The notes under the pieces: generated by a model
The model's database searches: none
What the model was told of the DNA's origin: nothing
The model's input: the letters and a program-made list of their open reading frames with translations, nothing else
Program-made: the position numbers and the translations under genes
In this document: in pieces, positions 1 to 11,103 of the stretch
Position numbering within the stretch: the first letter of the stretch is position 1
Layout of the letters: each line of letters starts with the position of its first letter
Source: Caprimulgus europaeus
Lineage: Eukaryota > Chordata > Aves > Caprimulgiformes > Caprimulgidae
Reading direction: 5' to 3'
Assembly (NCBI GenBank): GCA_907165065.1
Contig: OU015534.1
Coordinates: 13,213,686-13,277,685 of the forward strand
DNA length: 64,000 bases

Positions 1-261
1 CATTCTGTGATTCTAGTGCCCAGATAGCTCCTCATGCTTTTAATCTAATTAGCCTATTCCAACTGAAGTTTTATTATATAACTTGTTGCTTTTCCTGTTG
101 AACAGTATTGCTGCACTTTTCAATCCACTGATGTGATCGTACCCTTCCTTTTTACTTTTATTCAGTTGAACTTGGAAATGTATTTTTATACTGCTTCAGA
201 CAACTTAAGAGAACTTGAATACAATTCCTTGCAAATGTGCTATTAATCAGGATTCCCTCAC
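1..261 (-). other. PIGK: PIGK intron 3 (partial)
   Basis: This stretch follows the splice donor of PIGK exon 3 on the minus strand (AG|GTGAGG at 262/261). The next coding exon should continue with the serine codon split at that junction and the segment after it in the caspase-like domain. I looked for that segment in these 261 bases and did not see it, so the intron continues off the left edge. Nothing else is recognisable here. Confidence 0.85.
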
Positions 262-353
262 CTGTCAGGAATGCCCAGTCTCTTGACACTTCTGTATACT
301 GAAAGAGTATTTGCCACATGACGATAATTAAACCAGAATCGAGATGTACACAC
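262..353 (-). CDS. PIGK: PIGK exon 3, GPI transamidase catalytic subunit
   Basis: The reverse complement translates from 353 to 262 as 30 codons plus two bases, residues 50-79 and the start of codon 80. It begins [12 protein letters not shown] and ends K-R-L-G-I-P-D, which is the strongly conserved early part of the legumain/caspase-like (peptidase C13) domain of PIGK/GPI8. The acceptor AG is at 355-354 after a T-rich tract and the donor is AG|GTGAGG. PIGK cleaves the C-terminal GPI-attachment signal of proteins in the ER lumen and transfers the preassembled GPI anchor, in a complex with GPAA1, PIGS, PIGT and PIGU. The catalytic His and Cys lie further downstream, outside this window. Identification rests on near-identity with the vertebrate protein; the frame is unbroken. 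Confidence 0.96.
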
Positions 354-2535
354 CTTGAATTTTTAAGCGGAAAAAAAGAATCATATTAAATAGTGTAAAA
401 GATACAAACTGATCTGGCACATTGCAACAGAAGACCATTATTATAAGAGTACCAACAAACCAGAAAGAACATAGCAACATCAAGAAACTCATTATATAAG
501 CTATATAAATCTTTGTTGTACCAAAGGAACAAATGCTGAAAATAAAAGTTTGTTGGTTTTGTCGTTTTTTGTTTTTTTTTTTTTAAAAAGTTCTTAACAT
601 ACTGACTCACAAAAAAATTGTCATAAAACCCAACTAAGTATAAAAAGTGGCACTTTAGGGAATAATTCACTAATAGTAAGTGGATAAGCTAACTTTTTTC
701 ATTTGCCTTGTCCATATCAACTGGAAGAAAAATCAAAGGAAGAGTCCTCATCTCAATAACAAACTCATTCTGGGAGCATTCTTGCACAAAAGTGTAAGTG
801 AATTAATGCAGAAGCCACACACAGGGGAAAATACATGAGACATTTGCATTTAAGGAATCAAATATAATAAAGTAAGAGCTAAGTGAGCTCTAACCAAAAC
901 CTGAATACAAATTCTGAAAAATCTCAAAGGAGTTCAGATTCTACTGTTCTAACAACTGAAGGGCTGCAAATCAGCCATTCCCATACTATTCCCTAGGTCA
1001 GATATTTAATCTGTCCTCAAAACCTCAAACCAATGAGATTTCAAAAATCTTCAGAGCTAATCTGCTGTAGCACTTTAGTAGCCTTATCACTGCCCTTGTG
1101 TACAGACAAAGTGAGAAGCATTTTAGAAGAGGTGACTTTAAAACCACAAAAATAGAGAGGCAGGAACAAGCATTTAAGACAGTTTTTAACTTTTTTCAGC
1201 TTTAAATGTACAGCTCTAATTTAAATAGAAACATGATCTTTAAGTTACACCATATAACATCTTTTTCTCTAGCTTTTTCATAAAAAGGAATTAGTAGTAG
1301 CTTAAATAATAATAAAAATTCAGCCTGAAAGGATCCCTTGTGTCTCGATTGTGCTGTCAGTTAAAAATTTCAAAAAAGCCCATGGGAATCGGTCCATGAG
1401 AACATTTGCCTTTCAGCAAGATTTAAAGCTCTGAAAACTAACTGTGGCCAATCTAGCTCTGACATTTCAAGACATTATCATCTGCCCCTTTCCTCCCTTA
1501 CCACCCTGACAACCCAGCAGAAAATATGTCTATGCTTTAAATTTAGTTATTCACACTGCAGCATATTAATTCAAATGACTGTTGAGGTGGAATTGCAGTA
1601 CAATCTCAGGCTTGAAATGCCTGATAGCAGTAAAACCCTCCCTATTTTACCGCTTAAAAAATCAGTAGCAGTTGTTATAAATCTTAATCCATGAACTACT
1701 GAAAAAATACAACCAGCAGATAATCTGTTGACTACAGAAAGTATAGCTCCTCAGATGTAACTTTCCACTTTTGTTGTGTGTTTTTATGGGTGCTAATAAA
1801 GGCACCTATTTGTTAATAGTATTAAAGTAGTACTTGATCTTCTGATAGTTTCACGTTTGTACATTGTAGAACATAGAAATTATTCCTTCTAATTCAATTA
1901 ATTACTGTTAACTTTCCTTTTCTATTGCTCAGTGTTAGTATCTGAAAAACAAACAGCTGCTAATGAGTAATTACAATAGTGTTCTGAAACAAATTAGTCA
2001 TTAAGACCTGACTTGTGATTAAGAACCAATTGTGTAGCATGGCTTAAAGCTAATAAAAGATTAGCTTTTGCTTCACTGCAAAGAAAAAAAATACCTAGGA
2101 TAAGAATAGTTGATCTAAACATTACATTTATTTTATTCTAAACTTGTTATCACAAGTTAACAGATTGAATAAGAACAAAAATCAGAAATAAATCATACCT
2201 CTCTGCAAAGAGATATACTTCTCCGACAGGAGAATTACCATTTTGTTCAATATGCAGTATGGTAATTTAACTGTTTTAATGCTGTCAGAACTTTTGTTTT
2301 ATGAATCCTGACATGTAGATAGACATTTTGAGTGCCTGAAATGCAGTCATACTGAAAAGATAATTTTATTATAGTGTAATAAATTTGCAGGCACAATTTC
2401 AATTTTTTTCATTTCCAAGTCTTTATCTTTCCATTTCTTTCAAATGAACAGAATTCTTGAGTGACTGTTGCAATTATGGCTTCTGATGAAAAACTATCAG
2501 CTTTGTTGGAACAAAACAACCTGGACTACACTTAC
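354..2535 (-). other. PIGK: PIGK intron 2
   Basis: About 2.2 kb of AT-rich intron between PIGK exons 2 and 3. A minus-strand open frame at 386-670 exists but is low-complexity (Lys and Phe runs encoded by A/T tracts) and is not a credible gene. I see no transposon and no structured RNA in it. Confidence 0.85.
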
Positions 2536-2589
2536 CAAAACCGCCCAGTTGTTTGTATGTCCACTTCTAAAGAACTGTTCTGCTTGATC
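2536..2589 (-). CDS. PIGK: PIGK exon 2
   Basis: On the minus strand this 54-base exon reads exactly 18 codons, D-Q-A-E-Q-F-F-R-S-G-H-T-N-N-W-A-V-L, residues 32-49. This matches the segment just after the signal peptide of vertebrate PIGK, where the mature lumenal enzyme begins. It is flanked by a CAG acceptor (2592-2590) after a pyrimidine-rich tract and a consensus donor G|GTAAGTG. It joins exon 1 and exon 3 in phase 0 on both sides. It is too short to be found by open-reading-frame length and was recognised from the protein pattern. Confidence 0.96.
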
Positions 2590-4218
2590 CTGAAAGATGG
2601 CAAAAATATTAGATGTTTTTCAGCAATAAGAAAGAAATGACCACTCATATTTTTGTTGTTTTCACAAAACAGTGTTCAATGCATACGTTTACCACACCTT
2701 AACACTAAATAAACCTTACAAAAGCTTTAAAAGAAGTTGATCTTATTTCATGCAATTGCTCCAAATCTTTCCCTGAAAGTTGCTAAGTAACAAAGGAGAA
2801 AGAATTATTAATCACTTTCAGCTTAGTTAAAACAAAAAGCCCACATATCTCTATTCCAAAGGACACTCCAAGAACAAAACGATTTACAGACCTACAGTTT
2901 CCTAATGAGAAAAGGAGCTTGGATTATTTTCTATTTTCATTGTTCCTCTCATCTTTTGAAAAGCAGGTCAGTGAATTTGCAGTTTTAACCCATCTTAAAT
3001 CCAGGGTGGTTAGATTTATCTTCCAAAATCAGGAGCTATGACAACCACCTTCTCTATAATCTGTGTTATCCATAGTCCTCACTGTGCTTTGCAAAGGAGT
3101 GTCATTCTTCTGTAAAAGCTAGCATAAACCAGGACACAGAAAGGGGTAAGACTTCCCAGAGGTAAGGGAATGAGTCTGTCACAGGACAAGAACGCAGACT
3201 TTCTTAGCACTCTGAAGGGTGCTGGGCTGATGCCTGTAGTCTCATGTAAAACACAAAGTAACAGAGAAGCCATTTGTTAAAATATATGTAAAGTATACTA
3301 TACCTCAAGTAACAAACAATTTGCAGTGTAATTATTAATCCAAAGACTCTAAAAATATTCCTATTGAATATTTTTTGTTCCATTTGTAATTAATGACAAG
3401 TATATCAATTTGTTAATAAAGCCAAATTCAAATGCAAACAACACTCCAGATATAGTGTGGGCACTGTGCAAAAAGCACAATTACCGAAATACCAGATTAC
3501 TCCCATTTGAAAAAAAGTATGAGCTGGTTCCGTGTGTAAATGGCTCACACTGAGAAGGGCACACGGCACCCAAAGCCAGGCGGGCCTGGGTAGCTCCTCC
3601 GCCTGCGAACCACCCCACTGTGGTTTGTCACTGAGGAAACCCCATTCACACCGAACTCAGCCACCAAACGCCCGGAGACGGGACAGAAAACACCGACCAC
3701 TGAACGCTACATCGCACAGCCACGGAGAAACCCGCTTCAGAAACCTGCAAACGTATTAGAAAAAAGGGGGGGTTTCAACTCTAAACAGTTTAACAAGTTA
3801 CATGTGGCTGACGAGCCGCCCTGTTTCAGGGTCGTACTGCATCACAACTCACAGAACGCGAAAGCCCCGCCGCCGGGCGCCCACAGCCCCGCGGTACGCC
3901 CACGGGGCAGAGCGGGGCGGAGTGAGGCGGGGCCGGGGGAGGGGCCGCCTGCCCGGGGAGGGTCAGCGCGGCGCCGGGCACTGTGCGCTCCTCAGCTCGG
4001 GAGAGGCGCTCCCGGAGTGCGCCCGCGGAGGCCAAGGCAGCCCCTCCCAGAGCGCCCCGGGGCAGCTCCGCCGGCGCGGCCCCCCAAGCGGCGGCGGGAG
4101 CGGGCTCTGCCTGCGGAGGGGAGAACATGGGGGAACCAGAAGCATAGAGCCTGCGGCGCGGCCCAGCGGCGCCCGCCCGCCCCCTCTCCCCGCCGGCCGC
4201 TCCCACCAGCCTTCGTAC
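2590..4218 (-). other. PIGK: PIGK intron 1
   Basis: About 1.6 kb between PIGK exons 1 and 2. The part nearest exon 1 (about 3840-4218) belongs to the CpG island, and a moderately GC-rich shoulder extends to about 3540. A G-rich run on the plus strand lies at 3904-3962. The remainder (2590-3530) is AT-rich and holds nothing recognisable. Long overlapping open frames in the CpG island on both strands are by-products of its base composition. Confidence 0.8.
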
Positions 4219-4311
4219 CTGGACGCCGCTGGCCAGCGCTGCGCCGCAGCACCCCAGGAGCAGGGCTGCGGCGGCGCGGACCCAGCGGACGGCGAGCACC
4301 GTGGCCGCCAT
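4219..4311 (-). CDS. PIGK: PIGK exon 1, start codon and signal peptide
   Basis: The minus strand gives 31 codons from the ATG at 4311-4309 to a donor CAG|GTACGA at 4219/4218. The peptide starts M-A-A-T-V-L-A-V-R, has a hydrophobic Ala/Leu-rich core (about residues 11-20) and ends A-S-G-V-Q. It fits an ER signal peptide with a likely cleavage site near residue 28, as in human PIGK whose signal peptide is about 27 residues. The sequence itself is poorly conserved, as expected for a signal peptide, so the assignment depends mainly on position, phase and the two downstream exons. The start context is good (A at -3, G at +4). The region before it is GC-rich promoter with no clear competing in-frame start that I favour. 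Confidence 0.88.
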
Positions 4312-4560
4312 CTTACCGCGCCTCCACCGCCCGGCTCCGGCCGCCGCAGTTGCCGGAAGCGGGGAAGCGGCCTGTGCGCATGCTCCGCGCCGCCGCCTCA
4401 GGGTGGGGAGCGGGGCCGCCTGCTCCCCGCAGCGTTCCGTTCTTCGGTGGCGGCCCTTGTGGAGCTTCCGTTAAATCCGATTTATCCAGAGCTGAGGCAG
4501 TAGCGGCAGCAGATCTCGCCGCTGCCTCGCACATACGTGTTCGTTGTGGCTCTGCCGTGA
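4312..4560 (-). promoter_or_regulatory. PIGK: PIGK CpG-island promoter
   Basis: A GC- and CpG-dense block surrounds PIGK exon 1 (island roughly 3840-4560). The upstream part contains an ETS-like CCGGAAG (4353-4359) and an NRF1-like TGCGCATGCTC (4375-4385, one mismatch to the palindromic consensus). A YY1-type AAGATGGCGGC covers the start codon (4314-4304 on the minus strand). No TATA box is evident. ETS, NRF1 and YY1 sites together are typical of TATA-less housekeeping promoters, which fits a constitutive ER enzyme. The transcription start is not determined. Confidence 0.7.
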
Positions 4561-7500
4561 GGGGCAATGTAGCCCTGCCTTGACCTCGTCCATCCCTTGG
4601 ACAGGCTCAGCTGGCGGCAGCAAACACTGTGGCCTCACATCTCACCTTCAGCTTGTGAGGCCCCGGGGGTGTAACAACCACCGCTTCTCTCAGCCTTCTA
4701 CCAAAGAAACTCTCGAATCACTGGGCTGTGTTGAAGTTGTCCCAAGGTCAGGTCAGGGCACACTCGGAGCTGTGGGCCAAGGGTGGCCTCAGGCCTTGGT
4801 GGCTGCAGAGTAGAGCTGCCACGGAGAGCAGGGAGAGGGGACCTTCGGTAGGGAGAAGGGGGGAATCCGAAAGTAGATCTTTTGTCAAGATGCCTTGCTA
4901 TAGCTCCTTGCCTTTGGCACATGCAGCCCTTGGAGGCCATGAATCATCAAATTTTTATTTAAAAATTATTGACCCACTTGGTATGATTCTTTCACTTCCA
5001 CTAACTCATTCTGTCAACACCTCCGTTCAGTTGCCTGATGTCTTCCGTTAGTGAGGATTTGGAATCTGTCCTGAACCATGGAAGCTATTTCCTGCTCTCT
5101 GTGCTTGTCATCAGTAATGACTTTGTCAGACAGAAGCATATTTCCATGTATTGATGTTGGAATTTCAATAACATCACGTTTGCTGTTTCAAAGCATTACT
5201 GGTTTCCCTGATAAAAATAATCACCTGTGTTTAGATCACCTTTTCTTTTTGTGATGAAAGCTAATGAACTTATGGCCCTTTGAAGACTATAGCCACCAGT
5301 TCCTGTTGTTCCTGAACACATCTGTGTGAGCCTTTTATGAACCTACTGAGAAGTGCCATAAGCATGTGTCCCTTGTGCCTACTTGTAAGCTGCAATCTTT
5401 TATCTTCTTGCTCCAGAAAATTAAATGAATTTAAGACTAGCATCAAGCTTAAGCTTTTTCCTTGCCCTTTCAAATTCTTCTGCTTAGGTGTCTGATCATT
5501 GCCAGATGTGCTGAAGTTGTGTCAGTAGCTGTCTTTCAGAGCAGTTTTATAAACTGGTGAGATGATCTCATGCACTTGGATAGCTCATTACCTTTCAGCT
5601 CCCATGTGGAGTTGGTCAGATAACATGTGACAAATACAAAAGGTCTCAACTGTTTTCACTGAACTTCTTTCTGTTAAGCTTAGTTCTTTGATCTTTGCAT
5701 TTTTTACAAATACTCATCCTTTGGTATCATGCATTTCTGTCAACAGCTTTCCCCATAGAAATAATGTCATCACCTGTATCGTGATGATGTACCTTTGAAC
5801 CAGTCATACGTCTTGATGTTCGTACCAAATGAAATGTTAGGTCGAATGTTACCAAAAGGTAACTTCAGCTCAGCAAGAAACATTCCTGACATGGGAAGTA
5901 ATGAACATCTTTTCTGTGAATAAAACTTGAACACATTCTATTCACTTAAAAACTCCTGAACCTTCTGAAATTTTATTCACAGGTGACCTTAATTTTGTCA
6001 TTCTCTGGAGTACTTGACTTTGTAGTTTTAATAGCATTATTTTAAGGTCACTTCTTATGATTTACTACATAAGAAAAAAGGAAATGGAAAAAAAATTCTG
6101 TCACATAGCATTGGAATTATGTAAACAGAGGTTATCACCTATGGACTCTACGAGCAGACATCTGCCACTTGTGCTGAGCAATTAAGAACTGTGGCAAGTT
6201 ATCCTTACATGAAAGATCACTTGTAGGGGATGAGATTTAAAATACTAGGTTTCACCAGTAGTCAGAATAGTTTAAGCATGCTCATCCAGTCAATATTGCT
6301 GCTTTTTCTTGTGGGTTCTGCAATCTACAGGAAGGTTTAGCTGCCTCTTGATGTAAAAGCATAGCTGCAAACTCATCAGTCTTGTGTCACATGCTGTCTG
6401 CATGACTACAGTCATGCTGCAGGTGTTACACTCTGATTGTGGGTGTTCAGGTCATATTGCTGCCTTTCCATCCCGGGGCAGAAACAGCACTGAGTTAGGG
6501 CAAACTCAGTTTCACAAGCTTATTGGAATATTCCAAAAGAATGGCTGTTATTCCCTCTGATTTATATGCTGTGTGATACAGTGCATAGTTCTCTTTTTTA
6601 GATCTGTCTCTGGTTTACCTTCTGGAGTCCCTTAGCCTGCTTGAGTGTATTTTGTAATGGATCTATTTCTTCTACTTCTGCCTTTTATTTCTTACAGTCT
6701 CAGTCTTTCATGGAGTTTAGTATTCATCAGACATGCATGAGTGTGCCAGTGCTTCAGGCATTATTCCTGGAGGTGGTATCACTTCTTTTTTTTTTTCTGC
6801 AGTAAGATAGTACCAAAAGCTTTGCCTTCATTTTTTTCATCTTTATTCCCTTAGGCTGCTCTCAGTACAGACTTGGTGTTTGCTTCTGTGCCTATACAGG
6901 GCTTTTTTGACTGGAAATTTAAGCTCTATGCTGTCTGCTTCTGTTTCTTTGTTCTGCTCTGTTTTCATGCGAATCACAGTATTTTTCATGCTCTGAGTCT
7001 CTTCAGCTTCACCTTTGCCACATGTTTCTTGTACCTCATGCTGAGTAATTAGAAAGGACACCAAATGTGTATCCCAAAATTATTTGTAATCAAAACAACT
7101 GTTTAAAAAGCTGCTGTAACTGCAGTTGCTCGGGCCTTAATCCTCTAATCTATACCCTCTAGAAATTGCCCTCTAAGAGCCAGCTGTCATCTTGCTCCTG
7201 TCCAGTATGGAGCAAACAAACCTAGCCTTCCTTTGAGGAGGGGCAGCAATCCCAAGTGTAACCCTATAAGCTCCTAAAACAGGGATTTGTGCCTGCTAGA
7301 GTTTAGCTGACACTTTTTGACTACAAACTTTTTTTTCCTGTAATTATCTTTAATTTTGTAAGTATTAACCTTGATTATATTGCCTATATGTATCATAGTG
7401 TATCTATCTCTTCCTTTTATATTCTTGGTCCTTGTTCTGTCTCTTTTCCTGTTTTTATCAAACTTACATGTACTGCCTGATAATTTTCTGTACAAGATAA

Positions 7501-9593
7501 AGAAATATGTCTTTGGCTGTATTTATTATGCTTTAAAAAGAAAAATGAAAAGCAACTCTTGCAATGAAGTCAACAAGACTGATTCTTAAGGAATCATCAA
7601 TAAGAGCTCAACTGTATTATCTCACTAAAAAATATGCAGATTTATTATTTTCTTCATTTTGACTGTCAATGCAATGCATTAAAAAAAATCAGAGCACACC
7701 CATTTTTATATTGCTTGCGGTTTTGTACCAACCAAACAAGTCTGCTACATTTTGGTTTCTGTGCTGATAAAATGGCTGTCTTCAAATATGGAATCTAAAT
7801 GAAACAACAGTCATCAAACTAATGAATAATCATACTCATTTGGGGTTTTTTTTTCCATTTCTGTTAGTGGCTTGACTACAGAATATCTGTACTTTAAAAA
7901 CATTTCCAATAGCAAAGTAATACTCACAAAAATATGCAAAAAGAATATGCTGAGAGTAATAGATAAAGAACTTCCAAAGGAAAATAACTTGAAAGAAGTC
8001 TTGCTTCTAATCTTACCGAGCTGAAACAATTCTGCTGAACTGTGTTTATCAATAGATTCTTTTTGAACACTGGTTAAACACATTAAAATGTACACATTTG
8101 TTCTTCCATAACATCAAGTTGCTTACCTCTACATTGGAATCAAACTAGACAATATTTTTTGTTATTTACAAAGTGAGATTATAGGCATCATTTTTTACAA
8201 TGCCTTTAAGGTCAGAAAGGAATACAGGCAAAAATCCTGAAACCTACAATGAAATTCAGTTGACATTTGTTCGTAATGAATTAACAATCTACCTTGTCAT
8301 CGGCTCTGTTCTGTCATTAATGACGCAAATATCACCAGGCATGGAGTTTCCATAATGTTGAATTGTGTAATAATCTAGTATTTAATCTTCAGAAGACATG
8401 AGGTTACAAACCATTCCAACATCTCATCCTGTGGGTGAAATAAGTAAACTATGAGAAAACAAAATACGAAAAAAACAGTGACAACTTGTTTACATAGTTT
8501 GTTAGGTATAATGGCAATCATGAAATATGAATGCACATCACATTTGGTCTCAGTGCATCAGTACTTTTCTCAGTAGAAAACAATGCTGAAAACCTCTGTC
8601 AAAACATTCTAATCTACAAAAATAATAAAATATGTGAAAAATAGAGCAGTAAAAGAAACTTTATGCTTTTAAAATTACCCTCTCCATTGTATTTTTCCAT
8701 TAGTATTTTAAAAGGGTTTACTCTCAAATAGAAGATTCATGGGTTCTTAATTAGGAACAAGATAAGAATCTTAATTAAATTGTCCTAAATAAAGCTAAGT
8801 TTATAACTATAGTTTGACTCTTGATTTCAAGCAGTGGTTATAACACATCATGTCTTAGAATCATTAAAAGGTCATAATTTTTATTCCAGTGCTAGTTCTG
8901 ACATCTCTATGATCGATCTGTCGTGTGTCCCAAACACACCGAGTGTCTGAATGTCTCGGGAAAGGCCTCCCTGGGGTGGCTGAGCTGAAGCGGGCTCAGC
9001 TCTGCTGGTTAAATTAACTCCAGTAAAGGGCCATGTTGCTGCTGGACTCATTTTAGATCCCAAACCATTACTTAAAGCTATTGTGTGTTTTCTTAGACCA
9101 CTCTACAGCCTGCAATATAAATATATCCTTTTGTCTTCCAAATGATTTCCTTCATTCCCAAGCAAGGGTTTTTTTACTCTACTGAAGACAGCTCATCAGC
9201 TGTATGAGAAAACAAACACAAAAGTTTTGAAAATTAAAGGCTGAATGCACATCAGCTTTACCTGAAAAAAATATTAGATTTAATGTTATGAAAATGGTAT
9301 TAGAAATAAGATATGCTGTGAACACTGAGTCAGCTTTAAAAAGTTGCTCATACACCAAGTACAATAACATTAATTAACATTAAATATTTGAACAATGACT
9401 AAAACTGAATCCAGTAAAGTGCCAGGATATGTAGAGCACTGTGTGATGAGTACTGAAATGTTATTAGAACTGATTAATGCAAGACTGCATTCAAGAAGCA
9501 AACTTTAAGGCAAATAAAAAAAACAGGCCATTAAGAAATTCAGATAAAAATTCTGAACAGAGGGAATAATTTAATTTTTAAAAATGTAAATAT
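4561..9593. other. Intergenic region, PIGK upstream
   Basis: About 5 kb of mostly AT-rich sequence between the PIGK promoter and the first CR1 copy. All open frames are short and unremarkable, except for a GC-richer patch with an open minus-strand frame at 8881-9063, listed among the findings. I see no recognisable gene or repeat in the rest. Confidence 0.6.
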
Positions 9594-11103
9594 GCATGAT
9601 GAGGTGCACCCATGGGTCCTGAGAGAACTGGTGGATGAAATTGCCAAGCCACTATCCATCATATTTGAGAAGTCATGGCAGTCTGGTGAAGTTCCCGCGG
9701 ACTGGTAAAGGGGAAACACAACCCTCATTTTTAAAAAGGGAAATAAGGAATATCTGGGGAACTACAGGCTGGTCAGTCTCACCTCTGTGCCTGGCAAGAT
9801 CAGGGGGCAGATGCTCCTGGAAACTATGCTAAGGCACATGGGAAGTGGGGAGGTGATTGGTGACAGCCAACATGGCTTCACCAAGGGCAAATTGTGCCTA
9901 ACCAATTTGGTGGCCTTCTGTGATGGGGTTACAGCATTGGTGGATAAGGGAAGAGCAACTGATGTAATTTCCCTGGACTTGTGCAAGGCATTCAACGCTG
10001 TCCTGCATGACACCCTTGTCTCTGTGTTGGAGAGGCATGGACTGGCTGGATGGACCACTCGGTGGATAAGGAATTGGCTGGATGGTCGCACTCAAACAGT
10101 TGCGGTCAACAGCCCAATGTCCAAGTGGAGACCAGTGATGAATCCCTCAGGAGTCGGTATTGGGACCATCGCTGTTTAACATCTTTGTCAGTGACATGGA
10201 CAGTGGGACTGAGTGCACCCTCAGCAAGTTTGCTGATGGTACCGAGCTGTGTGGTTTGATAGACACACTGTATGGAAGGGATGCCATTCAGAGAGACCTT
10301 GACAGGCGTGAGAGGTGGGCCCATGCAAACCTCAAGAAGTTCAGCAAGGCCAAGTGCAAGGTCCTGTACCTGGGTCGGGGCAACCCCAACCACAAACAAA
10401 GGCTGGGGGGAGAATGAATCGCAAGCAGCCCTGAGGAGAAGGACTTGGGCATGCTGGTGGGCAAGAAGCTCAACATGAGCCAGCAATGTGCGCTCACAGC
10501 CCAGGTGGCCAACCATACCCTGGGCTGCATCAAGAGAAACGTGGCCAGCAGGTCAAGGGAGGCAATTCTTCCCTTCTACTCTGCTCTTGTGAGACTCTAC
10601 TTGGAGTACTGTGTCCAGTTCTGGGTGCCCCCAACATAAGACCTACTGGACTGAGTCCAGAGGAGGCCACAAGTATGATCCAAGGGCTGGAGCACCTCTC
10701 CTACGAGGACAGGCTGAGAGAGTTGGGGCTGTTCAGCCTGGAAAAAGAGAAGGCTCTGGGGAGACCTTCTAGTGGCCTTCCAGTACCTGAAGGGGCCTAC
10801 AAGAAAGTTGGGGAGGGACTTTTTACAAGGGCAGGGAGTGACAGGACAAGGGTTAATGGCTTTAAATTGGAAGAGGGTAGGTTTAGATTAGATATTAGGA
10901 AGAAATTCTTCACTGTGAGGGTGGTGAGACACAGGAACAGGTTGCTCAAGGAGGTTGTGGATGCCCTCTCCCTGGAATTGTTTAAGGCCAGGCTGGATGA
11001 GCCTTGGAGCAACCTGGTCTAGTGGAAGGTGTCCCTGCTTATGGCAGGGGGTTGGAACTGGATGATCTTTAAGGTCCCTTACAACCCTTATCATTCTATG
11101 ATT
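9594..11103 (+). mobile_element. CR1 LINE, 5'-truncated copy with decayed reverse transcriptase
   Basis: This is a plus-strand CR1 non-LTR retrotransposon copy. Readable pieces of the ORF2 reverse transcriptase follow in the right order: the segment before the fingers (from 9594), the Q-H-G-F-T-K-G block (about 9868-9891), the S-K-F-A-D block (about 10220), the M-S-Q-Q-C-A block (about 10475) and the C-terminal S-L-E-L-F-K block (about 10970). It ends with the CR1-type 3' tail ATTCTATGATT (11093-11103). The copy is dead: there is an in-frame TAA at 9706, a frame change near 10150, another near 10400, and the second catalytic Asp of FADD reads Gly (10229-10240). The endonuclease domain and ORF1 are absent, which is the usual 5' truncation. 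No target-site duplication is expected or seen. Confidence 0.95.

Noticed and set aside
386-670. 94-codon minus-strand open frame in PIGK intron 2
   Set aside because: Low-complexity Phe/Lys runs from A/T tracts and no protein resemblance; it lies between two identified PIGK exons.
3802-4583. Overlapping open frames of 233 and 259 codons on the plus strand, with others on the minus strand
   Set aside because: They lie in the PIGK CpG island, where stop codons are rare, and are Arg/Pro/Gly/Ala-rich in every frame. Only the first 31 minus-strand codons up to the donor fit PIGK.
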